A stretch of 64,000 nucleotides of DNA from Diplosphaera chodatii (taxonomy: Eukaryota; Chlorophyta; Trebouxiophyceae; Prasiolales; Stichococcaceae), in NCBI GenBank assembly GCA_032358165.1, contig JAALGY010000043.1, positions 248,001 to 312,000 on the forward strand. Direction: 5' to 3'. Made by a program: the position numbers and the translations under genes. This document shows positions 22,590 to 41,831 of the stretch, in pieces. The notes beneath the pieces were generated by a model. That model was given only the letters and a program-made list of their open reading frames with translations. It made no database searches and was not told the origin of the DNA. Every line of letters starts with the position of its first letter. Within the stretch, counting starts at the first letter, position 1.

Positions 22590-24260
22590 ATGACAAACTT
22601 TCAACTCTGTGACGAACTCCAGGGTGTCATCGTGCATCGTCGGCGCGCCAGGTGTGCTACTACATCAGCACAGCCAAGGCCGGAACCCGCGCCGCTACAC
22701 GACGCAGCAGGCCTTCGAAGCCGGGAAGAGCACAACAAACTGCAAGCCGAGCTATTCAGCGACCCGGCAGTGGTCAAAGCAAGCATGCAGCCACCGGATG
22801 CGAACATGGAGAAGGTGCGTGGGCGAGTGTGCTCGTTATTAAGGTTGATGACCCTAGCGCAATCAAACCACTTGGTAACTGTCTACGAGGATGCCAACCA
22901 ACAGACCGCTCGCAGCTCCTTACACGAAATTTGCTCGTCCTAGCAGGAGCTCGAGACTGTAGCGGCAGCCGTACCTGGGCTTGGGCCGAAGTCGAAGGTG
23001 GTCGCCGTCGGTCCCGGCACAGATGCCCTGATACCATACCTCCAGGTGCAGATGCACATCAGCAACTGAGACACGTTGTTTTTTGCACCGACGATCCATC
23101 TGTCATCCTTGCTACTGGAAATGTGCTGGGCATGCTGTTTGCCTGCAGCTTCCAATGTCATGATGTAGACGGAGTCAGCACATATGGCGGGCCTGTGCTC
23201 AGACGGCATGCTTCATCTGCGGTGGCTGACATGTGATATTTGCAACAACGACAGGCGCGAGGAGTGAGGTCAAGTCTGGCAGTGGACCTGGCACAGCCAA
23301 TGCTGGATGCGGTAGCGCAGCATTACCCGTCTCGGAGCCCTATACGCGAGAGGCGCGCGGTGAGTGCTGCTTCTTCTTATATGGGCTGCGGCTGCTGCTG
23401 GGGAACCACTGGCAGGTGTCTCACATTGCATGTGCAGGCTCTCACCTATCGAATACGAGGATGCCCAAAGTTGTACAGCAGACATGCTCAATGACTCCTG
23501 TCTACACCAGCTCACTCGCTGTGCATATGAGGAAGTGTATGCATGTGGCGGGTTTGGATGCTTTGTCCTTGTCAAGCACGGATTTCCAACACGCTTGGGT
23601 TTGTTGCTAGCTGAGTAGTGCTGTTGCGATAACGTTGGTTGCATACAGCCGTTGACTAACGGTGCAAGTGCATCGGCTGTGCAATGGACACGTGTGATGC
23701 TATGCAGCGGAACCACAGAAGCGGAAACCGTCTGGTCCGGACATGGTGCGGCGACCTCGTCGACCTGCCAGCCGCTCGGGGACCTACTGACGTGTTGCTC
23801 TTCAGCTCCTGCTTCGGGCATGTGTACGACCAGCATGAGGCACTCTTGGCGGCGTGCCGTTTGCTGCGGCCGGGTGGCCACATCATTATCTACCAGCCTG
23901 TGGCGAGGTGGGTGCAAATGCGTATTGGCGCCGCTGCCATGGCAGCTGCTGCGCTGTTGGGGTTTCCAGATGCTGCAGCGACGAGGATGCCCGGCACCTG
24001 CACACTAGAAGTGCACCGCACCAGCTGCCTCAGCACACTGGTGCAGACTGCATGTGCTGCAGATGCTTCTGTTGCTTCTGAGCCAGAAACACGATTGCCT
24101 GCATTGCAGTGCCTCATCTGGTGCGCTACAGCGGGTATCCGCTCAGGCGCTGCACACCCTGCCTGATATGGATGCGATGAAATCACTAATCCGCGAGTTG
24201 CCGCTGGAAATCGTGCGTAGCAGCATCAACACAGACGACATGTACCTGACAGCCCTGAAG
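22590..24260 (+). CDS. SAM-dependent methyltransferase (class I fold), possibly continuing into a sigma-4 module
   Basis: Plant/algal-type class I methyltransferase of unknown substrate. Exons in phase: about 22600-22815, ending LFSDPAVVKASMQPPDANME; 22946-23044 with motif I KSKVVAVGPGTDALIPYLQ; 23254-23360 with motif II ARGVRSSLAVDLAQPML; 23709-23907 with TWCGDLVDLPAARGPTDVLL and the motif III/IV region ACRLLRPGGHIIIYQPVAR; and about 24152-24260 with MKSLIRELPLEIV and NTDDMYLTALK. The acidic loop normally GxGxG reads GPGTD. The C-terminal segment resembles the end of plant homologues, which normally stop a few residues after this point. Here the splice phase allows direct joining to the next exon, which carries a sigma-factor-like segment. 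The start at 22590 is tentative; upstream exons may be missing. Confidence 0.75.
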
Positions 24261-24427
24261 GTGCATGCCACCACTTGTATGTGCTCTGCTCACGTGCCAA
24301 TACATGCCGACGCAATGAACGTACCAGCAGGCAACTTCAAAGCATCGCCGGCATCAAACGGCATCAACCTTCACACGTTCTCAGCAGCTGCAGCCAGATC
24401 TTGACAACGGTGTACTGACACTGCCAG

Positions 24428-25089
24428 GTGCTTCCATCAGATGCGCTTGACCAGCCGGGCACACTCCAATATGACAACATGCTGGACGAGGCTGTGGGGT
24501 GCGAGGATGTTGGTGTGAACCACTACATGTCTCAGCTGTCAGCACACCAGGACCTTGTCGAGTGTATCAGCGTTTGCGCTGCGCATGGGCCAGCTGCCAT
24601 GTTTCCCCACCTTGTCCATTGCGAGGGCGTCTTGATCAAGATCGCAACCCTTGACGTGATGATGTCATTGTGGGGACTCCTGGTAATGCTCTTGAGAAGC
24701 ACTGTAGTATGCCACGAACACCGTGTCAACCATAGGGTGTGAAACTTACTGCAGGGAGGAAGGTGAGCGTGAGGAGCAGTTAGACCTGCTATTGGAGGCA
24801 TTGGACCCGCTCGAATGTGACGTCCTGCGCTACCGCAATGGCATCCACCCTGCTGCATATGATCAGGAACTCGCACACGAAGAGGTACGGTAAAGACATT
24901 GAAGTTGCACTCACAGTGCATCGGCTGATCCGCCAGCACCTGCCTGCAACCAAATACATACGGTATACGATGCCACCTCCGACTTTCCCTAATGTCTGTC
25001 AGGTGGCCAACAAGCTTGGCATCAGCGTCAGACGTGTGCGGCAGGTCGAGAGCGCCGCTATGGCAAAACTGAGACGCAAGCCGTATTAG
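24428..25089 (+). CDS. Sigma-70 region 3.2-4-like module, in phase with the upstream methyltransferase
   Basis: Three exons. 24428 to about 24499: VLPSDALDQPGTLQYDNMLD, like the linker after region 3 (S-L-D-x-P then an acidic stretch). About 24754-24890: EEREEQLDLLLEALDPLECD then VLRYRNGIHPAAYD, region 4.1. About 25003-25089: VANKLGISVRRVRQVESAAM then AKLRRKPY and TAG, a textbook region 4.2 helix-turn-helix that would contact a -35 promoter element. Phases fit: exon 1 leaves GG and exon 2 begins with G. There is no room for regions 2 and 3 between this and the methyltransferase, whose last exon ends 168 bp upstream in compatible phase. It is therefore either a fusion product, a regions-3.2/4-only remnant, or a protein with an unseen start. 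If it acts with plastid RNA polymerase, plastid import would be needed. Confidence 0.75.
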
Positions 25090-25726
25090 GTTCCACACAA
25101 GACATACACTGGATGCCAAGCAGACATAAGCTGTGGGTGAAAATCCATCAACAGTAGCATTGTCGAGATCCATGTGACAGGCCCTGCCGAACTGAAGTGT
25201 GTGGCTCACCACCATTCTTGCTGGTTTTCGCACCTGACCTATCTGGCACCTCAGCATTGTTATTCTGAGCATACATCAGCATTGCTGTCAAGTCACTTGT
25301 TCGAGCAGACGCTGATGCAAGAGCGGTCCTAGATGCTGTTATCCTGCGAAAGAGGTGCCAAATGGATGCCTCACTGTTCTGTGCAGCTCTGTCGTAACTC
25401 AACATCTCTGCATGTACACATGCCTGAAGCTATAAGGTCGCCAGAGAGGTGTACTACTGATACACCACCCCATCGCCGCCACTGTCTCGAAGGTGGTGCC
25501 CAACCGAAGCCTTCGGACTACGTGGCTTGTGAGCGGGAGCGTGAAGGGCTGGGCATTGAGAGCGACGTGCCATCGAATGCGCGCACATGCAGACGCCACT
25601 TTGGCGCGATGCCGCCCGATTGCTGCTGGCCGTCTTGTTCTGTGGGTGCGGCATTCTCCTTGTCGATCTGCAGACAGCGACATTCATGCTCATGTCACCA
25701 AGTGCATGCAGCGTATCTACCATGAT

Positions 25727-28700
25727 CTACTCGTCGCTGATGCATTTTCTTACCCTGTAGATGGCCGCAGCTCGCACCTGGGAGTCGTTGCCGGTGCCAC
25801 TGGCGCCACCCTCCGGATGCAGCTGGTCTGCTTCTCCGCCCGGTGGTACCTCGCCTGGTGCCACGTTTTCCTTGTCTGACGGCTCCGAAAGGCTGACACC
25901 GCCGCCGCCGTTGCCACTGCCGCCGGCAATGGCGCGGACATCGACACCAAGGTCCGCTGAAGGCTCTGCAGAGGCGTCTGCTGTGCCAGGCTGCTGCGTT
26001 GCCAGCGCCTCCGGCTGCGCTGCCAGCACCGCCACCTGCGAGCCGAAGGACGGCAGCGCCGCCGGCATGTCTGGCCGCTGCGATGCTGACTCCCGCTGCG
26101 CCCCTGGCTGCTGCGGCTGCGCATGCTGCTGATCTTGCTGCTGCGACTGGTGGGAGGGGCGTGGCGCCGTGGCGTCAGGCTGCACCGGCCAGCGCAGCAG
26201 CAGGGGGTTGCACTCGCCCATGCTCTCGTCCGCTGGTTGCCGCTGCCGTGGCGGCGCCGCTGCTGCTGGTTCGCCCGCTGGGATATCGCCACTTGGCATG
26301 GGCCCTGAGCTGGGCAGGCCCCAGCCGCCGCCAGCAGCTGCAGTTGCTCGCTGCATCGCAGCCCTCTGTGCTGCTGCCTAAACACAAGTAGATGGTGCAA
26401 CTCAGAACCGACAGTCTTCCATGTCTGAGTTGGAGCAGGCAAGGGAGTTGGGCAGTCGCAGGACTTCGGCTTGCACACTACACCTGCAGTGCGTTGAACG
26501 CGCGGGCTGCGGCGGAGGGTGGCGGTGCGCAGCTGCAGCGGGTGTCGAGCGGTAGTGGCTGTGGCATCGGCAGCTCTGCAAGACACAAGCCGAAGTAACA
26601 CGCCAGGCCTCAGGGGAACTACCCTGATCAGCGACACGCAACACTAGCCAGATGAAACACGGAAACAGTTGCATGTCGTAGATGAGGCAATCGTCACTGC
26701 AGGGCTTCAAGGCAATGGGTGGCACCTGAGTCGCCGCATGTTGTCTCCTGGCAATGTAGTACCACTGGCTCTTGCTGCACCGCATCCGCTGTTGCACATG
26801 CACCGTCGTTGGCAAAACCTCTGCCAGCATCCGCACTGCTGCTGGGCCCAGCTGCAAGGGATGCCGGCACCTCCACCGGCTGTGAGGCATCCTCAATGGG
26901 GTCGGACTCGTCCATCGCCTGCGCCTCCAGCAGCCCGGACTGCTGCTGCTGGGCTGCCTGTGGTCCTGCTGCATGTCCTGCTGCTTCCTGCCCTTCCTGT
27001 GCGGCTGCAGCGACGACTGCAACTGCCGCCGCTGCTGGCCCCATGACTGCAGGCATGGCCGCAGGCTGGGCTGCAAGTCCGCTGGCGCCCTGGAGGGCAG
27101 CTGCGGCCTGAGCTTCTACAGCCGGTGCTGGTGCAGGGCCCTGCTGCTGTGCTGTTTGCTCAGCTGCGGGCGTGTGCACTGCAGGGCAGCCGTCTGTGCG
27201 GCGGCGTTTTGCTGCTGGGGCTTCTGCATCCAGTGTGAAGTACGCTGTGATGGGCCGCTGCAGACGTGGCGTCAGCGCAGGCAGTGCCAAGGTGGCAGCA
27301 GCCGCCGTGTCTGCAGCCCCATGCACGACCGCGGCTGCCATGACAGCCGCGCCGTCTGCAGCCGTGCCAGCGACCAGGGCAGCAGCAGTCGCAATCGGCG
27401 TCAAGGCAGCGGGGATCGCTGTTGGTGGCGAGGCAAGCTGCTGGCGGCGTGCCATCGCAGCAGCTGGTGTCTGCGGGTGCGGCGTGCGGGGCGCCATGGC
27501 GTCCGGCTGTGCTGCCTGCAGTTGGCAAGTGAACCGTTAGGACGCAGAACTGCGTTGCACCTGCAGTTCTTGGCTGGCTGTTGTACCCAGTTGCAATACT
27601 GATGAGCTGGTTCAACACCGTCGCCATCGTCTCAGCAAGCTGGCAGCGAGCCTCTTCCCCTTGGTACATGCACCGCAGTCCATCTCAGGCTGTGTGTGGC
27701 TCGGATAAAGATTTGGTTTCAGCACCTGGCGTTTTAGCTGGAACCTTGGCGGCCGTGACCGGTCAATCTTCCACACCCGCAACGTGGCGTCATCTCCGCA
27801 TGTCGCCACCTGGAGGGTGCAGAGTGCAAGCCTTAGCCTCTGCAGCTGTGTCCTTGCCCCGGTGCGACAGTCAAGTGCAATACACACATGAGATGCGGCA
27901 GCACTATTCGTGAGAAGATCGATGCAGCTGCCAGTTTGCATTGAAGTGTCAGGTTGGCGACACCTGACCCAGGTCGGAGGGGCACCAGGCCACGCCGGTG
28001 ACCTCCCCCTCATGCCCCTCCAGCACGTAAGGCGCCGCCTCTGGCCGGTTCACCTGCTCAACATTCCAGGGTGCGCAGGTATCACGACGTGCTCGTAGGA
28101 CGACCGACGTACGCTGTCAATCGCCGAGGCTCTCGATGGATGGAAATATGCCCACATGCAACGCAACACGTGCAGCGCCGGAGCATCGCCGTGTATGATG
28201 CGTTGCGGCAGTGTGGGCACACCTGCCAGATGTAGGCATGGTTGTCTGCGGAGCCGGACAGCAGGTGCGAGCCGTCTGGGCTGAAGGCCGCCTTGACGAA
28301 GAAGCCGCGCGTCGAGTGGCCCCGGAACACCGCAAGCGGCGGGGCGGTAGGCGCAGCAGAGTCGAGGAGGTAGTGCGCGCCATCATTCACGCTCACGAGT
28401 AGCCGCAACCCTGCGGACGCGAAGGTCGTGGACTCAAACTCTGTTGTAGCCTGCACGCTCCCATGCTAGACGAGGAGGCGGCTTCAGCCGCGCAACAGAC
28501 CCCCCAAATTGTAACAGCCAGTGCACCAGGCTCGTGCGTCGACAGTTAAACCCTGCTGATCCGCAAGACAACCGGCCATCCGCACGGCCATGCGCCCACC
28601 GTCAGGTGGCTGCTGCAGGCACGTGATGCCGCAGCGGCGTGCGTTGCCGTTCAGTGCCCGCGTGTCCGCCTGCACACGCGGCTCCCTGCTCCCCAGGGCC

Positions 28701-30314
28701 GGGTGCTGCATGCGGCCGGGGCCGCGGCCATAGGTGGCGACATCGCGCGGCTCTGTCGTGTGGCGCATGTCCCACAGCTTCACGCAGCCGTCGGTGGCAC
28801 CTGTGGTTGGCATGGCATGCGTACAAATCAGGGTGTGGGCACGATCCATGATTCCTGCCAAAACACTGCCGGCATGCAAGTGTACATGTGCCGATCGAGC
28901 CTCAGCTTGATGGCACAGCTCACCTGCTGTGGCAAGCGTGACGCCGTCGTTGAGGAACAGCACCGACGTCACGCCGTGCAGCTGCTCGCCGTCTGCTGAG
29001 GCGCGCCGCCGCCGGACGCCTTCGTCCTTCTGCATCCTGTGCGCATCCTGTAACCACCAGCCCTGCCGGTTGGCTCAAAAGCTTCACGAAACGCGCCAGC
29101 AGATTGACACCAACATGCGTTTATATGCAAACAGTCCCTGGCATGCAGGACCTCCGGGAAACAGCATGTGCTTGACGCCTGCCTTGATGGTCAGGACCGG
29201 CTGCAGCCGGCGCTGGCCGTTCGGGGTGCGGGGACCCCTGCCAGCACTCTGCCGGGCATCCCACATCTGCACTTAAACAGATGCCATGCTGAGGAGCGGA
29301 TCGTGCTTGCTTTTCAAAACAAGGCTGTGTTCGACCCTCCCTCCATAAGATCAAACACTGGCAATAATGTGGTCGCCTTGTCAATGTGCACACAGGATTC
29401 AAAATGAAGCACACACCTGCACACAGCCGTCACGTGCGCCGGAGGCCAGCACCCCAGGGCAGTCGTCCCACGGGCAGCAGGTCTTGACGCTGCCGCGATG
29501 CCCGGCAAACTCCGCCACCCTTGATGCAGTGATAGTATCGAACATCGCGACTGTCTTGTCGCCACTGGCAGTGATCAGCCGCGTGTCCGACTGCAACAGG
29601 ACACATGGTAGTGATTGGCACAACACTTTCGTGGAGAAGTATACATGCTGCTGGTCAACTTTGTTGATTGACACACGGTGGCCTGAACGCGCTGCAAACC
29701 TGCATCCAGCACAAGTCGAAGATGGCGTTGTCATGCGCAAGCCACTGCGCATTGATGTTGCGAGTGGCGTTTGCAATATCGAGGTCCTCCGGCAGTGGCT
29801 TGTCCGTGTTCAGGCAGGAAACATAGCCGTCCTCGTCTGCGACTGCCAGCATCCTGTTGTTGCTGATCCTCTGCATGGCGGACACAACACATTGGCCTGC
29901 AAATGACACTGACAATTCTGTACCGTTGTCAAGTTGCCTACCTTACTGTGAGCTTACATCGTGCAGGCCATCCATGACGTCTTGTTACCTGACTGTATGC
30001 CACGGCATAAGGGGGCGTCGGCTCGTCGACATGCATGTGCGAGCACAAGATCGTGCCGCCGCCGCCGCCGCCGCGCCCGCCGGAGACACACGACATATCA
30101 GCGAGGAACGGCATGTCCGACACTGCAAACACACAAACTCTACCTCAACGCGGCATGTATATGGGGTCGTTCCGTCTCGTTGAGTTGGTGCCATGCAGTA
30201 TTTGTATTTTCGGCCGCTCTGAATACCAAATGTCAGCACACCTGAGCAGCCCAGAGCTTGTCGAGCGGAGAGCGAATGGTGCAAGTTCATGCTTCTCGTG
30301 CCTGTCAGCCGCAT
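25727..30314 (-). CDS. CDT2: CDT2 / denticleless WD40 substrate receptor of CRL4 ubiquitin ligase
   Basis: DCAF that directs CUL4-DDB1 to PCNA-bound substrates such as CDT1. The candidate ATG is at 30314. Exons in order: about 29990-30125 (a Gly run, then VDEPTPPYAVAYS), 29780-29900 (RMLAVADEDGYVSCLN), 29700-29770 (AQWLAHDNAIFDLCWMQ), 29420-29590 (RLITASGDKTVAMFDTITAS), 29150-29265 (WDARQSAGRGPR), 28600-29030 (GVTSVLFLNDGVTLATAG and CVKLWDMRHTTE), 28210-28450 (GHSTRGFFVKAAFSPDGSHL, SGSADNHAYIWQV) and 27690-27810 (VATCGDDATLRVWKI). Two WDxR motifs (29252-29263 and 28763-28774) are the DDB1-binding signature. The long Ala/Gln-rich C-terminal tail (about 25.7-27.5 kb) carries a PIP box (27237-27260) and a KEN box (25865-25873); TAG at 25727 is the likely stop. 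Tail exon borders are uncertain. Head-to-head with TBCD. Confidence 0.9.
30055..30072. repeat. (GCC)6 trinucleotide run
   Basis: Six uninterrupted GCC units on the plus strand followed by more GC-rich triplets. Read on the minus strand it encodes the poly-Gly stretch in the predicted second CDT2 exon. Confidence 0.85.
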
Positions 30315-31025
30315 CGTGGGTTGCTGCACTCGGCTGGCTGCCTTGCAGTTGAACCCACTTTCAAATGAAGGATGTGTTGCCTAGCAGCAGAGATATTGCC
30401 ACACCGACTGAGAGGTGTCAGCGCGTGGCCAGTGCTGCGTCAAATGCTGCTTTGCGCATGTCCACTCGAAGATAGCATGCAAGCAGGGGTACGTGCTCAC
30501 TTGAAAACAAGCGCTCGACTGCAGCCACTGCAGAGACTTTCAAACCCAACTTCCGCATGGAGTGAATCAAGCACGGCAGCAAATGATGTGTATGTTCATG
30601 ATGGTTGGTCGCAAGCAATCCGATTTGGCTCGGAGGAGCGCGTTCTTGGATCAAAGCGGAAGAAGTCGCAAGCTGTCCAAGCTGGATTTGAGATTCATGC
30701 AACGGAAAATCGATGCTACCCGTCAGCATCTTTCCTCGTCATTGCGGGTTGCGCAAACATGCGTATGTAGCCTTATAGGGGCTGCACAGAGAACCGAGTG
30801 GCAGCACAGCACCTGCCAGCGCTGCCCTAGCATTCTTGATGACCACAGCCATCCTGCATCCATCAGCTGGTGTGGTGACCATGACACCATGTTGCAGGGC
30901 GTCACCTTTCTATATCAGCTTGACAGCCTCGTTGATGTCGGTGAACGTGCGTAAGATAGTTCTGTGCAGGCCATTTCTCATGCAGAACACTGAAGGGACC
31001 AAGTCCCTGCTGTAGCACATAGACC
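30315..31025. promoter_or_regulatory. Divergent promoter region (CDT2 / TBCD)
   Basis: About 710 bp between the candidate CDT2 ATG and the TBCD ATG. Open stretches on both strands (for example 30418-30729 minus) have no recognisable similarity. Both genes serve dividing cells, so a shared promoter is plausible, but that is inference. Confidence 0.35.
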
Positions 31026-39032
<8,007 letters not shown>

Positions 39033-39260
39033 TGCGGCATTCACCGGGCATGTCATGGAAGAGAGAAGTATGATGTTGTCTACTTATGAGCAATCACTCC
39101 TGGCACAGGTGGACAAACAGCGGAAAAACCAGTGTTCACACCCATGACGAGCACACACACACACACACACAACTTACGACAACTATGGTGCTACATTGAG
39201 ACCTGCTGTCCAACTTGTCTATATGACCATCGAGGTGCGGGATTGCCCTGATCTCGGCCT
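39033..39260. other. Convergent 3' region with (AC)n microsatellite
   Basis: 228 bp between the TBCD and tetraspanin stop codons. It contains an uninterrupted AC dinucleotide run at about 39151-39171 and no coding signal. Confidence 0.6.
39151..39171. repeat. (CA)n microsatellite
   Basis: Roughly ten uninterrupted CA units in the TBCD/tetraspanin convergent spacer. Likely length-polymorphic. Confidence 0.85.
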
Positions 39261-41299
39261 TTACATGATGCTGCACCTCGACCCCTGCTGCTGGCCCTCC
39301 TGCGGCGGCGGCGCTGCCTGGCTGCCTGTCTGCGCAGCGCCCTCCGCTTGCTCTGCAGCTGGTGTGTAGGAGAACTGGCTGGTGTCGAGGCCATACCTGC
39401 GAACACCACAAATGGCAACCGTCAGCCACCTGCCACTGGCACTTATTACCACTCCACGGCTGTTGGCATCGCCTCGGGAGACTAGCCACACCATGGAAGC
39501 CTCGATCCCATCTGGCCACAATCACATTCAGGGAGCATCAGGCCGTTTGGCAACGACGCACTTGTCTCGCATGCGCTGGCTCCAGGGGTCCTCCTGCGCG
39601 GGTGTGGACGGCGCTGCCGGTGCTTCAACATCGCCGGGCGGGCCCCCAGCGCCCGCTGCGTTCGCCGCCAGCAGCGGCTGCCGCCGGCCCCATACCTGGC
39701 ATGCAAAACACTTGGCGGTGGATGCGGGGCGGGTACACAACACGATGCATCCGCTCTGCCATGGCATGTGCGTCTGGCAGTGCACAGCTCAGCAAGCCGA
39801 GTTCAACGCTCACGTCCGATGTCTGCAGTTGATCGTTTCTGGCAACTGCTATATACAAGGAGTGTGTCTGCCCTACACAAGAAGGTCAGGGAGGGTGAGT
39901 TTCGGAATTCGGGTTGCAGGCGTACCTCGTCCTCCTCCTCGCTGTCGCCCTCCAGGGCACGTGCCTGAGCCGAACTCAGCGCGAATGCCAATGCCACACT
40001 GAGCACCTGCGCACACGACCAAGCGTCTGCACATCGAGTACCTCTGTGAACGTGCACCCTCCTGTGTGGAGGTGCTCCTGCGCATGCACGAACTGCTGCG
40101 GAGCACAGGGCAACTGCAGGCAACCAGATGTGCATGACCGATGGACGACTGAAGGCAAATGCAGGCTGACACCAAGACCCAATGAGCGCAGACGATCGGG
40201 GTCGACACAATACAAGCCTGCAGACAGAGGCTAGACTGCTGTTGGGCAGAGTACACCACAGCGACTGGAGGCTGAGGAGTCAGTCCTGCACCTGCAGCAG
40301 CAGCAGCGCCAGGCCGACCCACTTGCACACGTCCATGCGGTGCGCGATCCAGCGGCGCAGCTTGCGCGCCTCGCCCGTCTCATCCGGCGGGAAACGCTTC
40401 TGCCAGTGCGCGTCCGCAAAGAAGGCCACTGCCAGGGCACCCTGCACCAGACGCTGGTGTGTGAGAGGCTACTGGTTTTACCCTCCTTCCTGCTCCAGCA
40501 GCCCTAGGGCAACAGCGTCCTGGAGCGTGCCGACGTACGACGTCATACTTGCTGCAGCAGTAAAGTCGCTCGCAGTCCACCGGCACTCACCTGTGCCAGC
40601 AGCAGGACAATGGCCAGGAAGGCATACAGGCCGAGGCAAACGCGACTGTTGCGGGCCGCCCCGATCAGCCCAACGGCTGCTGTGACGAACGTGAACAGTC
40701 CCGCGCCAAAGAAGGCGTATATGAACCTGTTGCAGGTCATGCAACTCCTCTCAACACCATGCAAAGCCTCAGGTGAATGCATTCTGCAATGCGCACACTC
40801 CACACATGATGTGAAGGTAGGTGTTGCACCAACACAACATCGTCACCATGGCATGGCTGCATGCTGGGCTGCTATGCCTGCTGCTCCTGCTGCTAGCGCA
40901 AGTAGCAGGTCGGCTGGTGGTGGGACATCTGGTGACAGCGGCGGCGGTGGGCTGTGTTGGTGGGAGGGCGGCGGCGGGCTATGATGATGGGAGGGCGGCG
41001 GTGGGCTGTGATGCGTCGGCGGTGGCGGCGCTGCCGGGGTGGGCGCTGGCCGACGGTGCACCTCGCCGTACATGTACACCGCGTACACCATCACGGCCAC
41101 GCCCAGCAGTGCCAGCAGCGTGTTTGCTAGCTTGAGCGTGACCCTGCGATACACAGGGCCGGCACTGTGCATTGGATGAGTGCGAGTCATGACCCAGGCT
41201 GTCGTTTGCACCTTCAGATATTGCTCCGTCCGGGGCCCGATGCTGAGAAGCGCAAGGTCGCCACAATGCGCTGACAAATTTGCTGGCCCTATGGCGCAT
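39261..41299 (-). CDS. TOM2A/TET18-20-type tetraspanin with extensin-like SPPPP loop
   Basis: Four-pass membrane protein. TM1: LKLANTLLALLGVAVMVYAV (about 41065-41140). The first extracytosolic loop (40915-41049) is a His/Pro repeat. TM2 and TM3: FIYAFFGAGLFTFVTAAVGL and VCLGLYAFLAIVLLLAQ (about 40590-40725). Large loop: FFADAHWQKRFPPDETGEAR (about 40300-40440), then TM4 (about 39930-40030) and an acidic tail, EGDSEEEDEVRLQ. The terminal exons give DPWSQRMRDK|YGLDTSQFSY, the signature end of plant tetraspanins of this subgroup, and finish SRCSIM. The last four residues CSIM form a CaaX prenylation motif; plant relatives end CTIM. The stop is at 39261. The candidate ATG at 41299 is uncertain because the first exon has no landmarks. 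In plants TOM2A supports membrane microdomains and, incidentally, tobamovirus multiplication. The repeat loop is not a feature I know from plant members. Confidence 0.85.
40915..41049 (-). repeat. Coding 27-bp repeats: three HxHSPPPPS-like units
   Basis: Encodes consecutive THHSPPPPS, HHHSPPPPS and HQHSPPPPL units followed by SPDVPPP, inside the TM1-TM2 loop of the tetraspanin. Ser-Pro4 is the arabinosylated motif of extensins and algal hydroxyproline-rich glycoproteins. Confidence 0.85.
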
Positions 41300-41831
41300 G
41301 TTCACTTCATGCACACCTGAGCACGACAGCAACCGCGCTGCTGCCGCGGGGCCTCACACTATCTTGGTGATCTAAGCGTCGCCACATCGTGATAAATTTG
41401 ACCAGGGTCAGCACTCCCTGGCGTGTGCCGAGACCCCGTGTCGACTCAGCAAATATGCACTGCCAGACAGAGCCTCACTGGGACGCCCGGCACAACTGCG
41501 CCTCCTGTCACTGACTCACAGCAGACTGAAGCATGGTGTGCGCAACTGCCGGGTCCGTAATTGTGTAACCTGTGCATGCGCAAATCTGGCTTCCTGCTGA
41601 CTGCTACTTCCAGGCCAGCAACCAGACCAACACGTTGCACGCACAATGCGCTCACAGCCTGCGGAACGTGCTGTCGACCCAGCGACAGTGTTTACTATCC
41701 GGCTGACCAAGATCGTCGCACATCACCGACAGGCTTTGTACTTCTGCTTGTGTCTTTTGTGCATTGCCGTTGCTCGGCGCCATCATGCTACGGCAGCTGC
41801 GTTGACAGGAGGCACTGGTGCAAGCTGATTC
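41300..41831. promoter_or_regulatory. Divergent promoter region (tetraspanin / PLPBP)
   Basis: About 530 bp with no coding signal that I can support. It lies between two divergent genes, and undetected first exons are possible. Confidence 0.3.

Noticed and set aside
23270..23917. 215-codon minus-strand frame
   Set aside because: It lies antisense to two exons of the methyltransferase whose motifs II and III/IV are clear; the antisense translation shows no family signature.
24428..25089. Complete, independent plastid sigma factor gene
   Set aside because: Regions 1, 2 and most of 3 cannot be found in the 168 bp before this module or inside the methyltransferase exons, so it cannot be a full-length sigma factor as read here.
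30418..30729. Minus-strand frame in the CDT2/TBCD spacer as a CDT2 first exon
   Set aside because: The translation has no resemblance to CDT2 N-termini, and the spacer has a better in-frame ATG nearer the WD40 exons (30314).
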